A stretch of DNA of 43,283 bases. Source: Flavobacteriales bacterium CG_4_9_14_3_um_filter_40_17. GTDB lineage: Bacteria; Bacteroidota; Bacteroidia; Flavobacteriales; Flavobacteriaceae. Numbering within the stretch: position 1 is the first letter of the stretch; each line of letters begins with the position of its first letter. Shown piece after piece: positions 6,570 through 14,272 of the stretch. The position numbers were made by a program, and so were the translations under genes. The notes under the pieces were generated by a model that did no database searches, had not been told where the DNA came from, and saw only the letters and a program-made list of their open reading frames with translations. The stretch lies in contig PFUR01000086.1 of assembly GCA_002790195.1 (NCBI GenBank), positions 64,135 to 107,417 of the forward strand. The letters are read 5' to 3'.

Positions 6570-7220
6570 TTATTCGTCGTTGCTTCCAAAAATCTTCGGC
6601 CAGTTGCCATTCGTATTGACTTCGGTAAGCGAGCCTACTTTAAGGTGCGTTCCGTTTACGCCATCTACCGAAACTACTTGATTTTCTTGAACCAACAAGT
6701 TTTTGTCTTGATCAAAAAGTAAAATATCTTTGGCAACTTTCACTTCAAAAACTGGAATCTTTATGTTGTTTTGCGTGATAAGATCTGCTTTCATTTCAAA
6801 TTTTGCGTTGACACCTTCAATTGGGATGTTCATCATGGTTTTGTATCGGGTGGAACTTTTAAACAAAGAATCTTTTACAGGCACAGTTCCAATCGTATCT
6901 ATAACCAATAAGTCTTTGTAGGTGGTCACACCATAGCGTTTTGTCATTTCTTTATCGACTATGCTTGAATCTCTTCTTTGGGTGATGGTGAAATGTGCGG
7001 TATCTATAAATCGAACCAATTCGTCAAAGGTATTGGCAAATTTTCCGGTAACGGTACGATAGGCCAATTGAGAATTCCTAATATCTTTTAAGTTTGTAAT
7101 GGTTTTGATGTATCGCTCTTCTTTTACCTTGTTAAACTCAACCGGACCCACAACCGATTTATAAACCATGTAGCTTAAACCGATGATGGCAACCCACAAA
7201 AGACCTTTTAGAATTTTCAT
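6570..7220 (-). CDS. Conserved membrane-anchored protein of unknown function
   Basis: The 216-residue product has one N-terminal membrane segment (LLWVAIIGLSYMVYKSVVG, about 6-24), then a charged helix (KVKEERYIKTITNLKDIRNSQLAY split across about 31-54) and a phrase, GKFANTFDELVRFI, that recalls type II secretion pseudopilins, where a similar segment follows the N-terminal helix. There is no prepilin peptidase site, so it is at most pilin-like. It is the first gene of the operon with DUF3822 and rsmD, 5 bases upstream of DUF3822. A strong promoter precedes it (7252-7259). I do not know its function. Confidence 0.65.
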   Translation of the reverse strand: MKILKGLLWVAIIGLSYMVYKSVVGPVEFNKVKEERYIKTITNLKDIRNSQLAYRTVTGKFANTFDELVRFIDTAHFTITQRRDSSIVDKEMTKRYGVTTYKDLLVIDTIGTVPVKDSLFKSSTRYKTMMNIPIEGVNAKFEMKADLITQNNIKIPVFEVKVAKDILLFDQDKNLLVQENQVVSVDGVNGTHLKVGSLTEVNTNGNWPKIFGSNDE

Positions 7221-7251
7221 TTTAAGAATGTTTTTTAGTTTTGATGATACG

Positions 7252-7279
7252 CAAATTTACATTTTTTTTTTAATCACAA
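7252..7279 (-). promoter_or_regulatory. Promoter of the rsmD operon (Bacteroidota type)
   Basis: Read on the minus strand, a TTG (plus-strand CAA, 7277-7279) is followed after exactly 17 bases by TAAATTTG (plus-strand 7252-7259). This matches the Bacteroidota consensus TTG-N17-23-TAnnTTTG in both elements. The start codon lies 32 bases downstream of the -7 box. The divergent helicase gene has its own -7 box 45 bases away. Confidence 0.65.
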
Positions 7280-7304
7280 AAGCATTTAACAGTTTTTTAC
7301 TGCT

Positions 7305-7312
7305 TACTTTTG
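7305..7312 (+). promoter_or_regulatory. Predicted -7 box of the RecD-like helicase gene
   Basis: TACTTTTG is a full match to TAnnTTTG and lies 24 bases before the ATG at 7337. No good -33 TTG is seen at the expected distance, so the call rests on the octamer and its location. Confidence 0.45.
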
Positions 7313-7336
7313 AAAACTACAAAATAATGCAAATAA

Positions 7337-8764
7337 ATGGCTTCCGAATTGTTGCGAAAAAAGCTTTTATCCAATTTCAAGCACGTACCCACCAAAGGGC
7401 AAAAATTGTCGCTTCAGCTGATGGCAGATTTTATCGTTGATAATAAAGAAAACAAGCTGTTTATACTCAAAGGTTATGCTGGCACCGGCAAAACTACCCT
7501 GCTTTCCACCTTGATTGAAACCCTTAAAACGGATGTTTACAAGACCGTTCTGATGGCTCCGACCGGACGTGCCTCCAAAGTGATGTGCCAATATGCCAAT
7601 CAACCTGCTTCTACCATTCACAAAAAAATTTACTACCCCAAATCTGAAAAAAACGGCAATGTTTCATTTGTTCTACAAACCAATAAACACCGAAAAACCC
7701 TTTTTATAGTCGATGAAGCCTCCATGATATCAGACGATTCGGCCGATGCCCGTCTGTTTGAAAATGGCTCACTTTTAGCCGATTTGTTTCAGTATGTGCA
7801 TGCAGGAATAGGGTGTAAATTGATGTTTATAGGAGATACAGCCCAGTTGCCTCCAGTTAAACAGTTGTTGAGCCCGGCACTCGATGTCGAATTGCTCTCC
7901 CATAAATTTTCTTGTGAAGTGGTTCATATCGAATTGGATGAAGTTCTTCGGCAAGCACAAGATTCAGGGATTCTATTTAACGCGACCCAATTGAGAAACC
8001 AATTGTTGGATGCGGATTTTGATGCTTTTAAATTTCGTTTAAACAATTTTCAAGACATCGTTAGGTTAGTTGACGGTGAGGCCATTCAAGAAGCCATCAG
8101 CACTGCTTTTAAAAAGGGCGAAACTGAGGATACCGTCATCATTGTCCGATCAAACAAACGCGCCAATCTTTACAATCAACAAATCAGAACACGCATTTTT
8201 TTCAAAGAAAGTGAGCTTTCGGAAGGCGATTCGTTGATGGTGGTCAAAAATAATTACTTTTGGATAGACAAAGATTCAGATGCCGGGTTTATCGCCAATG
8301 GCGACATTATTGAGGTAGTTAAGCTTCATAAGATTGTTTCGTTATACGGTTTTCGCTTTGCCGAAGTCCGCGCCCGCATGATCGATTATCCGAATCAAAA
8401 ACCTTTTGATACCGTTTTGCTCTTAGATACCATCAAGTCTGAAAGCCCGTCCCTGACCTACGAACAATCCAACCGCTTGTATCAGGAAGTACTGAAAGAT
8501 TATGCAGGTGAAAAATCGAAATACAAACAATTTATCAAAGTCAAAAAAAATACATATTACAATGCGCTTCAAGTCAAATTTTCCTATGCCATCACCTGCC
8601 ACAAATCGCAAGGCGGGCAATGGAAAAACGTGTTTGTCGAGCAGCCATATCTTCCGGATGGCATCGATGAGGATTATTTGCGTTGGCTATATACGGCTGT
8701 GACCCGTGCATCCGAAAAACTTTTTTTGATTGGGTTTAAAGAGGATTCTTTTGAAAACAATTAA
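7337..8764 (+). CDS. RecD-like ATP-dependent DNA helicase (superfamily 1)
   Basis: The 475-residue protein is a compact SF1 helicase of the RecD/Pif1-like group. Walker A is GYAGTGKTTLL (~46-56), motif Ia VLMAPTGRASKVM, Walker B/motif II FIVDEASMI (~123-131), motif III LMFIGDTAQLPPV, and the C-terminal UvrD-like motifs V/VI are YAITCHKSQGGQW (~417-429) and WLYTAVTRASEKLFLIG. It lacks the long N-terminal region of RecD2 and the RecB/RecC partners, so it probably unwinds DNA 5'-3' in repair rather than working in a RecBCD complex. It is divergent from the rsmD operon, has its own -7 box, and is followed by a 366-base spacer with a palindromic element. Confidence 0.87.
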   Translation: MASELLRKKLLSNFKHVPTKGQKLSLQLMADFIVDNKENKLFILKGYAGTGKTTLLSTLIETLKTDVYKTVLMAPTGRASKVMCQYANQPASTIHKKIYYPKSEKNGNVSFVLQTNKHRKTLFIVDEASMISDDSADARLFENGSLLADLFQYVHAGIGCKLMFIGDTAQLPPVKQLLSPALDVELLSHKFSCEVVHIELDEVLRQAQDSGILFNATQLRNQLLDADFDAFKFRLNNFQDIVRLVDGEAIQEAISTAFKKGETEDTVIIVRSNKRANLYNQQIRTRIFFKESELSEGDSLMVVKNNYFWIDKDSDAGFIANGDIIEVVKLHKIVSLYGFRFAEVRARMIDYPNQKPFDTVLLLDTIKSESPSLTYEQSNRLYQEVLKDYAGEKSKYKQFIKVKKNTYYNALQVKFSYAITCHKSQGGQWKNVFVEQPYLPDGIDEDYLRWLYTAVTRASEKLFLIGFKEDSFENN

Positions 8765-9130
8765 TTTTGGGAAAAATCAAATGGTAAAGGCATCTTTTGA
8801 GCCTAATGATACTTCGTATTTTTTGTGGCTTCTTTGTGACTTTTGTGTAATGGCTTTTTGTGAAATATTTATTTAAAACATTGTGAATCATTAATTTTTA
8901 AAGTAATAACCTGAGTTCGATTAATCCAAAATGCGTCAGTTTGAGTGAAATTCCGAGAGGAATTTTGTATCGAAAACCAACATTTTGGATACAAAATCCG
9001 ATTCTCGATGTACTTTTCTACCAAATTCTTGGGATCAAAACACTCGAATTGATGATTTTTGTATCCATTATAAAAATAATCGAACTCAGGTTAATAATTA
9101 TTTACAGATAAAACTAAGTCAAAAAATTAA
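8765..9130. other. Intergenic spacer, mostly a palindromic element
   Basis: These 366 bases hold no gene. Half is the MITE-like element at 8908-9092. The left 143 bases are AT-rich with no clear terminator. The right 38 bases lead to the HAD gene, and I see no consensus -7 box there. Confidence 0.7.
8908..9092 (+). mobile_element. MITE-like palindromic element, copy 1 (185 bp)
   Basis: The ends are perfect 16-bp terminal inverted repeats: AACCTGAGTTCGATTA (8908-8923) and TAATCGAACTCAGGTT (9077-9092). Inside are further inverted repeats: ATCCAAAATG (8924-8933) with CATTTTGGAT (8981-8990), GGATACAAAA (8987-8996) with TTTTGTATCC (9057-9066), and AATTCC-GAGA-GGAATT. AAT flanks both ends (8905-8907 and 9093-9095), a possible 3-bp target duplication. 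A diverged copy in the opposite orientation lies at 34709-34839. There is no coding capacity, so any mobility would need a transposase in trans. It ends 38 bases before the HAD start codon. Confidence 0.75.
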
Positions 9131-9847
9131 ATGAATAAAAATCATCACTACAAAAACATCAAAGTGATCGGTTTCGATGCCGACGATACCCTTTGGGTGA
9201 ATGAAACCTATTTCAGGGAAACCGAACATACTTTTGCCAAACTTTTGAGCCGTTTTGAAACCCCGAACAACATCGAGCAGGAACTTTTCAGGATGGAGAT
9301 GCAAAACCTAAAAACCTATGGTTACGGCATCAAAGGTTTTGTGCTGTCGATGGTGGAATCGGCAATCGAAGTTTCTAATTATAAAGTTACTTCACAGGAA
9401 ATTGAACAAATCCTTCTGTTCGGTAAAAACATGATTGAGCATCCGGTCGAGTTGTTGGAGGGCGTTTACGAAACCTTGCAGGCGCTCGAACACCAGTTCA
9501 AACTTATTCTCATCACCAAAGGCGATTTACTCGACCAAGAGCGAAAATTGGAGAAATCGGGCTTGACCCATTATTTTCACCACATCGAAATATTGAGTGA
9601 AAAAAATGAAGAAAATTATTCGAACCTGCTCAACCAACTGTCCGTAAAACCTTCCGAGTTTTTGATGGTTGGCAATTCGTTGAAGTCGGATGTGTTACCT
9701 CTTATAAACATCAAATCGAATGCGGTGCATGTGCCTTTTCACACCACTTGGATACACGAACACGTGGGGGAGGAGGATATGAATGGTGCGGAATATCTCA
9801 TTATTAATAAATTAAATGAACTCATCGACTACCTCATTGCCCCATAA
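9131..9847 (+). CDS. HAD superfamily hydrolase (phosphatase-like)
   Basis: The 238-residue protein shows the haloacid dehalogenase motifs in order: motif I GFDADDTLW (~14-22, nucleophile Asp16 and acid Asp18), motif II LILITKGD, with Thr, and motif IV MVGNSLKSDVLP with the Mg-binding Asp. The motif III Lys is probably in the QERKLEKSG region. A helical cap lies between motifs I and II (about 25-110). Such enzymes are usually small-molecule phosphatases; the substrate cannot be told. No signal peptide. The gene stands alone between the palindromic element and the converging ABC operon. Confidence 0.87.
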   Translation: MNKNHHYKNIKVIGFDADDTLWVNETYFRETEHTFAKLLSRFETPNNIEQELFRMEMQNLKTYGYGIKGFVLSMVESAIEVSNYKVTSQEIEQILLFGKNMIEHPVELLEGVYETLQALEHQFKLILITKGDLLDQERKLEKSGLTHYFHHIEILSEKNEENYSNLLNQLSVKPSEFLMVGNSLKSDVLPLINIKSNAVHVPFHTTWIHEHVGEEDMNGAEYLIINKLNELIDYLIAP

Positions 9848-10015
9848 AAAACTGAATTCAACAGCTGGAAAATATCTGCTGTAAATGGATGAAATAGGGA
9901 AGAGTGAGTCTTTTCTTTGATTATTCTTAACTCTCACTGCAGTTCTATTGTGCTAAATTTGACAACTCAAGGTAAACTGATTAGCGACAAGTCTTCTGAA
10001 ATTCTATATCTTCAC

Positions 10016-10795
10016 CTACCCCTTGACCACAAACCTTCCTGTTTTTTCATCAAATCCGATAAGATCTTTTGGAAACATCGAAGCAAATTCTCTGTTTTGA
10101 ATCAGTTCACAGGGTGCGCCTGCAATAGTTTTATTCGGTTTCATCAGTACGATTTGATCACAGAGCTGGATAGCCAAATCAATTTCATGGGTTGAAAAAA
10201 GGATGGTTTTTCCGGTTTCATGTGCCAGCGTTTTGAGTAATTTTAAGATATATGCTTTGTGATAAATATCGAGGTGTGTGGTAGGTTCATCCAAAAGTAT
10301 GAAGGGTGTTTCTTGCGCCAAAGATTTGGCAATGAGAACCTTTTGGAGTTGTCCGTCACTTATCTCATAGCATTTTTTGTGAATGATATCTTGGCAATGC
10401 GTCAAAGTGAGTGCTGAATCGATAGCTTTCGCATCTTTTTTGGTCAACACGCCTATCCAATTGGTGTATGGATGCCTGCCCAAGGCTACCAAATCATATA
10501 CAGACAAATTGGCCATAATCTGGTTGTTAGCCCAAACCACGCTCATCAATCGTGACAATTCGGGCAGTTTGTAGCTGTCCAAGCCTTTGCCGAAAAGTAA
10601 AATATTTCCGGTAAACGGTTTTTCAATGCGCGATAAATTTTTGAGCAGAGTGCTTTTCCCGATGCCATTTGCCCCGACCAAGGCAGTCAGTTGGCCTTTT
10701 TGCAAAGAAAACGAAATGTTTTTTGCCACCACATCGCGCAACTGATTATGGATATATCCAATGCTGAGGTTTTCTATGTTTACAATCGTTTCCAT
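10016..10795 (-). CDS. ABC transporter ATP-binding protein, iron-chelate/cobalamin type
   Basis: This 259-residue ATPase drives import with the permease and binding protein encoded upstream. I use the ATG at 10793-10795 (METIVNIENL) because it overlaps the permease stop by one base (TAATG), although the frame is open 12 codons further. Motifs: Walker A VGANGIGKST (~38-47), the Q-loop region after it, signature ISDGQLQKV (an LSGGQ variant), Walker B FILLDEPTTHLD and the H-loop STHEID. This spacing and the THLD form are typical of the FecE/BtuD/FhuC group. Last gene of the three-gene operon. Confidence 0.92.
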   Translation of the reverse strand: METIVNIENLSIGYIHNQLRDVVAKNISFSLQKGQLTALVGANGIGKSTLLKNLSRIEKPFTGNILLFGKGLDSYKLPELSRLMSVVWANNQIMANLSVYDLVALGRHPYTNWIGVLTKKDAKAIDSALTLTHCQDIIHKKCYEISDGQLQKVLIAKSLAQETPFILLDEPTTHLDIYHKAYILKLLKTLAHETGKTILFSTHEIDLAIQLCDQIVLMKPNKTIAGAPCELIQNREFASMFPKDLIGFDEKTGRFVVKG

Positions 10796-11826
10796 TACAA
10801 ATACATTTTCTTTTTGCGTACCAACAACCAAATAACGACCGGCGCGCCTACCAACGAAGTCACGGCATTGATGGGCAATACCAATTCACTTCCGGGCAAT
10901 TGAGCGATGGTATCACAGGCCAACATCAAAATAGCTCCCACCAAACCTACCGCAGGCAGTAACATGCGGTGGTCGGCAGTTTTGAATATCAACCGCGTCA
11001 GATGGGGGACGGCAAGCCCGATAAAGGCAATCGGTCCGACAAATGCAGTGATGCTTCCTGCCAACAAGCAGGTTGCAATCAAAATCCAAAATCGCGCTTT
11101 TTTTACCGACACGCCCATTGAAGCTGCTTGCTTTTCGCCGAGAAGCAGGACATTTAACGTTTTTATTTTGGCGACGCTCATCAACAAAGCAATCGCCATG
11201 ACGAAAGCAAAAAATAAAATATTATTCCACGATAAATCACCCAAACTTCCCAATGACCAAAACAGGTATTTTTGCAAAGAAGCCGCTGGTGCAAAATAAG
11301 CCAAAACACTCACCAAAGCACCTGTCAGGCTGCTGAACATCAACCCGATGATAAGCAAAGACAAGGTGTCTCTTACACGATGGGACATCACCAATATGGC
11401 TAACATGACCGCAAATCCACCCAAGCTCGCCACGATGACCAAACTGTAATCCAAACCCGAAAGAAAGGCGACAGTACCGCCAAAAGTGGAACCACCTAAA
11501 ACAAGCAGGGCAACGCCTAAACTCGCGCCTGAGCTGATGCCGAGAACATAGGGTCCGGCCATTGGGTTTCTAAAAAGCGTCTGCATCATCAACCCACTGA
11601 CGCTCAGACCACAGCCAACAAACATAGCAACTAATACTTTAGGTAGCCTGTAGTTGAGTATGATGTATTTCCAATTTTCGTTTTCGGTTGTTTGACGAAT
11701 CAGGATCCGGACCACTTCATCGATAGGGATTTGAACCGATCCCAAGGTTATATTAAGTAAAATAACCGTAAGCAAGATTAGATTTAATCCTGCAAACAAC
11801 ATACGATATTCGCTTAAATCCTTCAA
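10795..11826 (-). CDS. FecCD-family ABC transporter permease
   Basis: The 343-residue integral membrane protein belongs to the BtuC/FecCD family, which moves iron-siderophore, heme or cobalamin across the inner membrane. Family hallmarks are visible: YRLPKVLVAMFVGCGLSVSG, then MMQTLFRNPMAGPYVLGIS with GASLGVALL, and near the end GPIAFIGLAVPHLTRL. About ten membrane segments can be counted. The frame starts with a TTG at 11824-11826 directly abutting the stop of the binding-protein gene; an ATG eight codons later (11800-11802) is an alternative. The start of the ATPase gene overlaps its stop by one base. Confidence 0.93.
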   Translation of the reverse strand: MKDLSEYRMLFAGLNLILLTVILLNITLGSVQIPIDEVVRILIRQTTENENWKYIILNYRLPKVLVAMFVGCGLSVSGLMMQTLFRNPMAGPYVLGISSGASLGVALLVLGGSTFGGTVAFLSGLDYSLVIVASLGGFAVMLAILVMSHRVRDTLSLLIIGLMFSSLTGALVSVLAYFAPAASLQKYLFWSLGSLGDLSWNNILFFAFVMAIALLMSVAKIKTLNVLLLGEKQAASMGVSVKKARFWILIATCLLAGSITAFVGPIAFIGLAVPHLTRLIFKTADHRMLLPAVGLVGAILMLACDTIAQLPGSELVLPINAVTSLVGAPVVIWLLVRKKKMYL

Positions 11827-12969
11827 TTAATCCAGTTTTTTAAAAAATACATTATGGTGATTAGGTAACAATTCCGGATGAAGAATATGAATCAAATCTT
11901 TTAAAACTAAATCGGGCCGGTTTGGAGCCAATTCAAAGTAAAGATTTCCTCCGGTTTTGCCCTTAGTCGTACTGTATGAATATACATTCCTGTTTTGAAA
12001 GGCTTTAATTTTTTGATAATGGACGTTTGCTTTCTTCAGCGACTCAAAAGTAGCGAAGGAATCAGTACCAATCCAAAAATCTGCTTGGCTTGCCTTTTCC
12101 AAAACATTTTCGATGCTGAGTGACAAACTACCTGTTCCTTTGGTATCTTTCCATAGATAATCTGCTCCGGCATCATTTAAGAATTGAGCCGCCCAACTTT
12201 CGCCTGCGGGGAGATACCAAACATCTTTAAACAAGGTTCCACTGATAACTGTCGGCCTTTTTGTGGTCTCTTTCGCCTTTTGAGCAGTCTCAAGATAGTT
12301 GGTCTCTATTCGGTTAAAAATGCTATCCGATTTAGATTCCAAATCATACAAAGCGCCAAAAAACTTTATCCACTCGGCTCTACCGAGAGGCGAAAGTTCT
12401 GTCCAATCTCCATTATAAACAACCTGAATGCCTGCTTTGATGAAATTGTCGTAAGCCTTGTTGCGTTGATTGACCGAAAACCCGACCAAAACTTCGGGGC
12501 GCAGCGAAAGCATCAGCTCGGAATTTATAGATTCATTCGCACCCAAATCGACAACTTTTCCTGCATCAATCAGCGCGCGTGTTTTTTCTGATGAGATGTA
12601 ATCCGTTTCGGGAAAGCCTATCAAAGTCTCTTCTTTTACCAGCATTTCCAAAGAAGGAATATGCGTGGTTGAGGCCACAACTATTTTTTTGACTGGAACA
12701 CGAATAATCGGGAATTTTTGGTAAGTGATTGGGATTTTGGTTTTGCTTTTAGCCAAAACATAAGAACTGGATCGGGTGGCACCCAGCCAAGGTTGTGTGA
12801 CTGTTAGTATTTTGAAATCGTTAAACTGCTGAAAATAAAAACCTTGTGCATATTTTGGTTTGATTATCTGAAAATCATCGGTTTTTGGCTTTGGATTGTT
12901 GTGTTCATTTTTACAACCACAAAACAACACAAGTAAAAACAACATCTTCGTAAAATGGGACATCCGCAT
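11827..12969 (-). CDS. Iron-chelate/cobalamin-type ABC transporter substrate-binding lipoprotein
   Basis: The 380-residue protein begins with a hydrophobic segment ending in LFCGC; Cys19 is the likely lipidated residue, so it is a membrane-anchored periplasmic binding protein. The two-lobed class III (FecB/BtuF) fold is suggested by IVVASTTHIPSLEMLV, the VGFPET and ALRPEVLVGFSV-like segments, and the late WIGTDSFA strand. It precedes the permease and ATPase with no gap, giving a complete importer. The ligand (siderophore, heme or corrinoid) is not readable from the sequence, and no TonB receptor or riboswitch is nearby. An alternative ATG lies two codons later. A TATTTTTG box lies 10 bases upstream. 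Confidence 0.87.
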   Translation of the reverse strand: MRMSHFTKMLFLLVLFCGCKNEHNNPKPKTDDFQIIKPKYAQGFYFQQFNDFKILTVTQPWLGATRSSSYVLAKSKTKIPITYQKFPIIRVPVKKIVVASTTHIPSLEMLVKEETLIGFPETDYISSEKTRALIDAGKVVDLGANESINSELMLSLRPEVLVGFSVNQRNKAYDNFIKAGIQVVYNGDWTELSPLGRAEWIKFFGALYDLESKSDSIFNRIETNYLETAQKAKETTKRPTVISGTLFKDVWYLPAGESWAAQFLNDAGADYLWKDTKGTGSLSLSIENVLEKASQADFWIGTDSFATFESLKKANVHYQKIKAFQNRNVYSYSTTKGKTGGNLYFELAPNRPDLVLKDLIHILHPELLPNHHNVFFKKLD

Positions 12970-12979
12970 GAAATTTTTT

Positions 12980-12987
12980 CAAAAATA
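12980..12987 (-). promoter_or_regulatory. Predicted -7 box of the ABC importer operon
   Basis: On the minus strand the octamer reads TATTTTTG, matching TAnnTTTG. It is 10 bases before the first ATG and 16 before the second. If it is used, the leader would be very short, which slightly favours the second ATG (12961-12963). No clear -33 element is seen. Confidence 0.35.
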
Positions 12988-13058
12988 ATCAAAATAAAAA
13001 CCAATGAAGGACAAAATTTTCATTACAGTAAGCTATTTCACCACGTTTTTTAAAATCG

Positions 13059-13066
13059 TATATTCG
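13059..13066 (+). promoter_or_regulatory. Possible -7 box of ychF
   Basis: TATATTCG differs from TAnnTTTG by one base and lies 20 bases before the ychF ATG. The -33 element is not evident. Confidence 0.3.
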
Positions 13067-13086
13067 CCGCTCAAAAAAACACACGT

Positions 13087-14178
13087 ATGAAGGTAGGAAT
13101 CGTCGGCTTGCCGAATGTTGGTAAATCAACACTTTTTAATTGTTTATCCAATGCCAAGGCACAAAGTGCCAATTTCCCGTTTTGCACCATCGAACCGAAT
13201 TTGGGGGTGGTCAACGTACCCGATCCCCGTTTGCAAAAATTAGAGGAATTAGTTAATCCGGAGCGGGTTTTGCCGGCATCGGTAGAAATTGTCGATATTG
13301 CCGGTTTGGTAAAAGGAGCCAGCAAAGGAGAAGGGCTTGGCAACCAGTTTTTGGGGAATATTCGCGAATGCAATGCCATCATTCACGTTTTGCGTTGTTT
13401 TGACAACGACAACATAGTTCATGTGGATGGAAGAATCAATCCGGTGAGTGATAAAGAAACCATCGACATCGAATTGCAACTCAAAGATTTGGAAACGGTG
13501 GAGAAGAAATTGGAAAAAGTAAACCGTGCAGCCAAAGTAGGCGACAAAGAAGCTTTGAAAGAGCAAGCACTTTTATTGCGATACAAAGAGGCTTTAAACA
13601 AAGGCATCTCAGCTCGGGCTGTTGAAATAAGCGAAGATGAAAACGAAATAGTCAAGGGATTGCAGTTGCTGACCGGAAAACCGGTTTTATATGTCTGCAA
13701 CGTGGACGAAGCATCAGCCAAATCAGGAAACGCTTACGTTGACAAAGTACGAGAAGCCATCAGGGACGAAAAAGCCGAGTTAATAGTACTGGCGGTAGCT
13801 ACTGAAGCGGATATCACTGAGTTAGAAAGTTACGAAGAACGACAGCTTTTTTTAGAAGACATCGGATTGAACGAGCCCGGGGCTTCGAAACTGATACGTT
13901 CGGCTTATAAACTTTTGAACCTGCAAACTTATTTTACTGCCGGAGTAAAAGAAGTCCGTGCGTGGACAATCGAAGTTGGCGATACTGCACCACAGGCAGC
14001 AGGGGTTATCCATTCCGATTTTGAAAAAGGATTCATTCGCGCGGAAGTCATCGCTTACGACGATTTTGTGAAATACGGCAGCGAATCCAAAGTAAAAGAA
14101 GCAGGAAAAATGCGTGTGGAAGGTAAGGAATACGTGGTGAAAGATGGTGATGTGATGCATTTCAGGTTCAATGTATAG
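13087..14178 (+). CDS. ychF: Redox-regulated P-loop ATPase YchF (OLA1 family)
   Basis: YchF is a universally conserved Obg-family P-loop protein that prefers ATP over GTP and is linked to ribosomes and stress responses. The 363-residue protein has G1 GLPNVGKSTLF (6-16), the switch region ANFPFCTIEPN with GVV, G3 VDIAGLVKGAS with GEGLGNQFL, and at the G4 place CNVDE instead of NKxD, the change associated with ATP preference. The helical domain follows (about 120-195), and the C-terminal TGS domain ends with the usual KDGDVMHFRFNV. Length is standard. The gene stands alone, divergent from the ABC operon. Confidence 0.96.
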   Translation: MKVGIVGLPNVGKSTLFNCLSNAKAQSANFPFCTIEPNLGVVNVPDPRLQKLEELVNPERVLPASVEIVDIAGLVKGASKGEGLGNQFLGNIRECNAIIHVLRCFDNDNIVHVDGRINPVSDKETIDIELQLKDLETVEKKLEKVNRAAKVGDKEALKEQALLLRYKEALNKGISARAVEISEDENEIVKGLQLLTGKPVLYVCNVDEASAKSGNAYVDKVREAIRDEKAELIVLAVATEADITELESYEERQLFLEDIGLNEPGASKLIRSAYKLLNLQTYFTAGVKEVRAWTIEVGDTAPQAAGVIHSDFEKGFIRAEVIAYDDFVKYGSESKVKEAGKMRVEGKEYVVKDGDVMHFRFNV

Positions 14179-14238
14179 TTAGTCAAAAAATATATAAACT
14201 TAATCTGTTTCTGCTTTTTATATTTTGATTTGATATAG

Positions 14239-14246
14239 TATCTTAG
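14239..14246 (+). promoter_or_regulatory. Possible -7 box of the parE operon
   Basis: TATCTTAG, followed by C, is one base off the TAnnTTTG consensus and lies 26 bases before the parE ATG. It is the best candidate in the 94-base gap after ychF. Confidence 0.3.
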
Positions 14247-14272
14247 CGCAAATTCCGTTTTGATTTGGCCCT

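Noticed and set aside
7337..8764. A defence-system helicase
   Set aside because: The RecD-like helicase stands alone with no nuclease or effector partner and sits beside the housekeeping rsmD operon, so ordinary DNA repair is the simpler reading.
8908..9092. tRNA-like GAGTTCGATT in the palindromic element
   Set aside because: The TTCGATT resembles a T-loop, but no acceptor stem, anticodon arm or D-loop can be paired; it belongs to the terminal inverted repeat.
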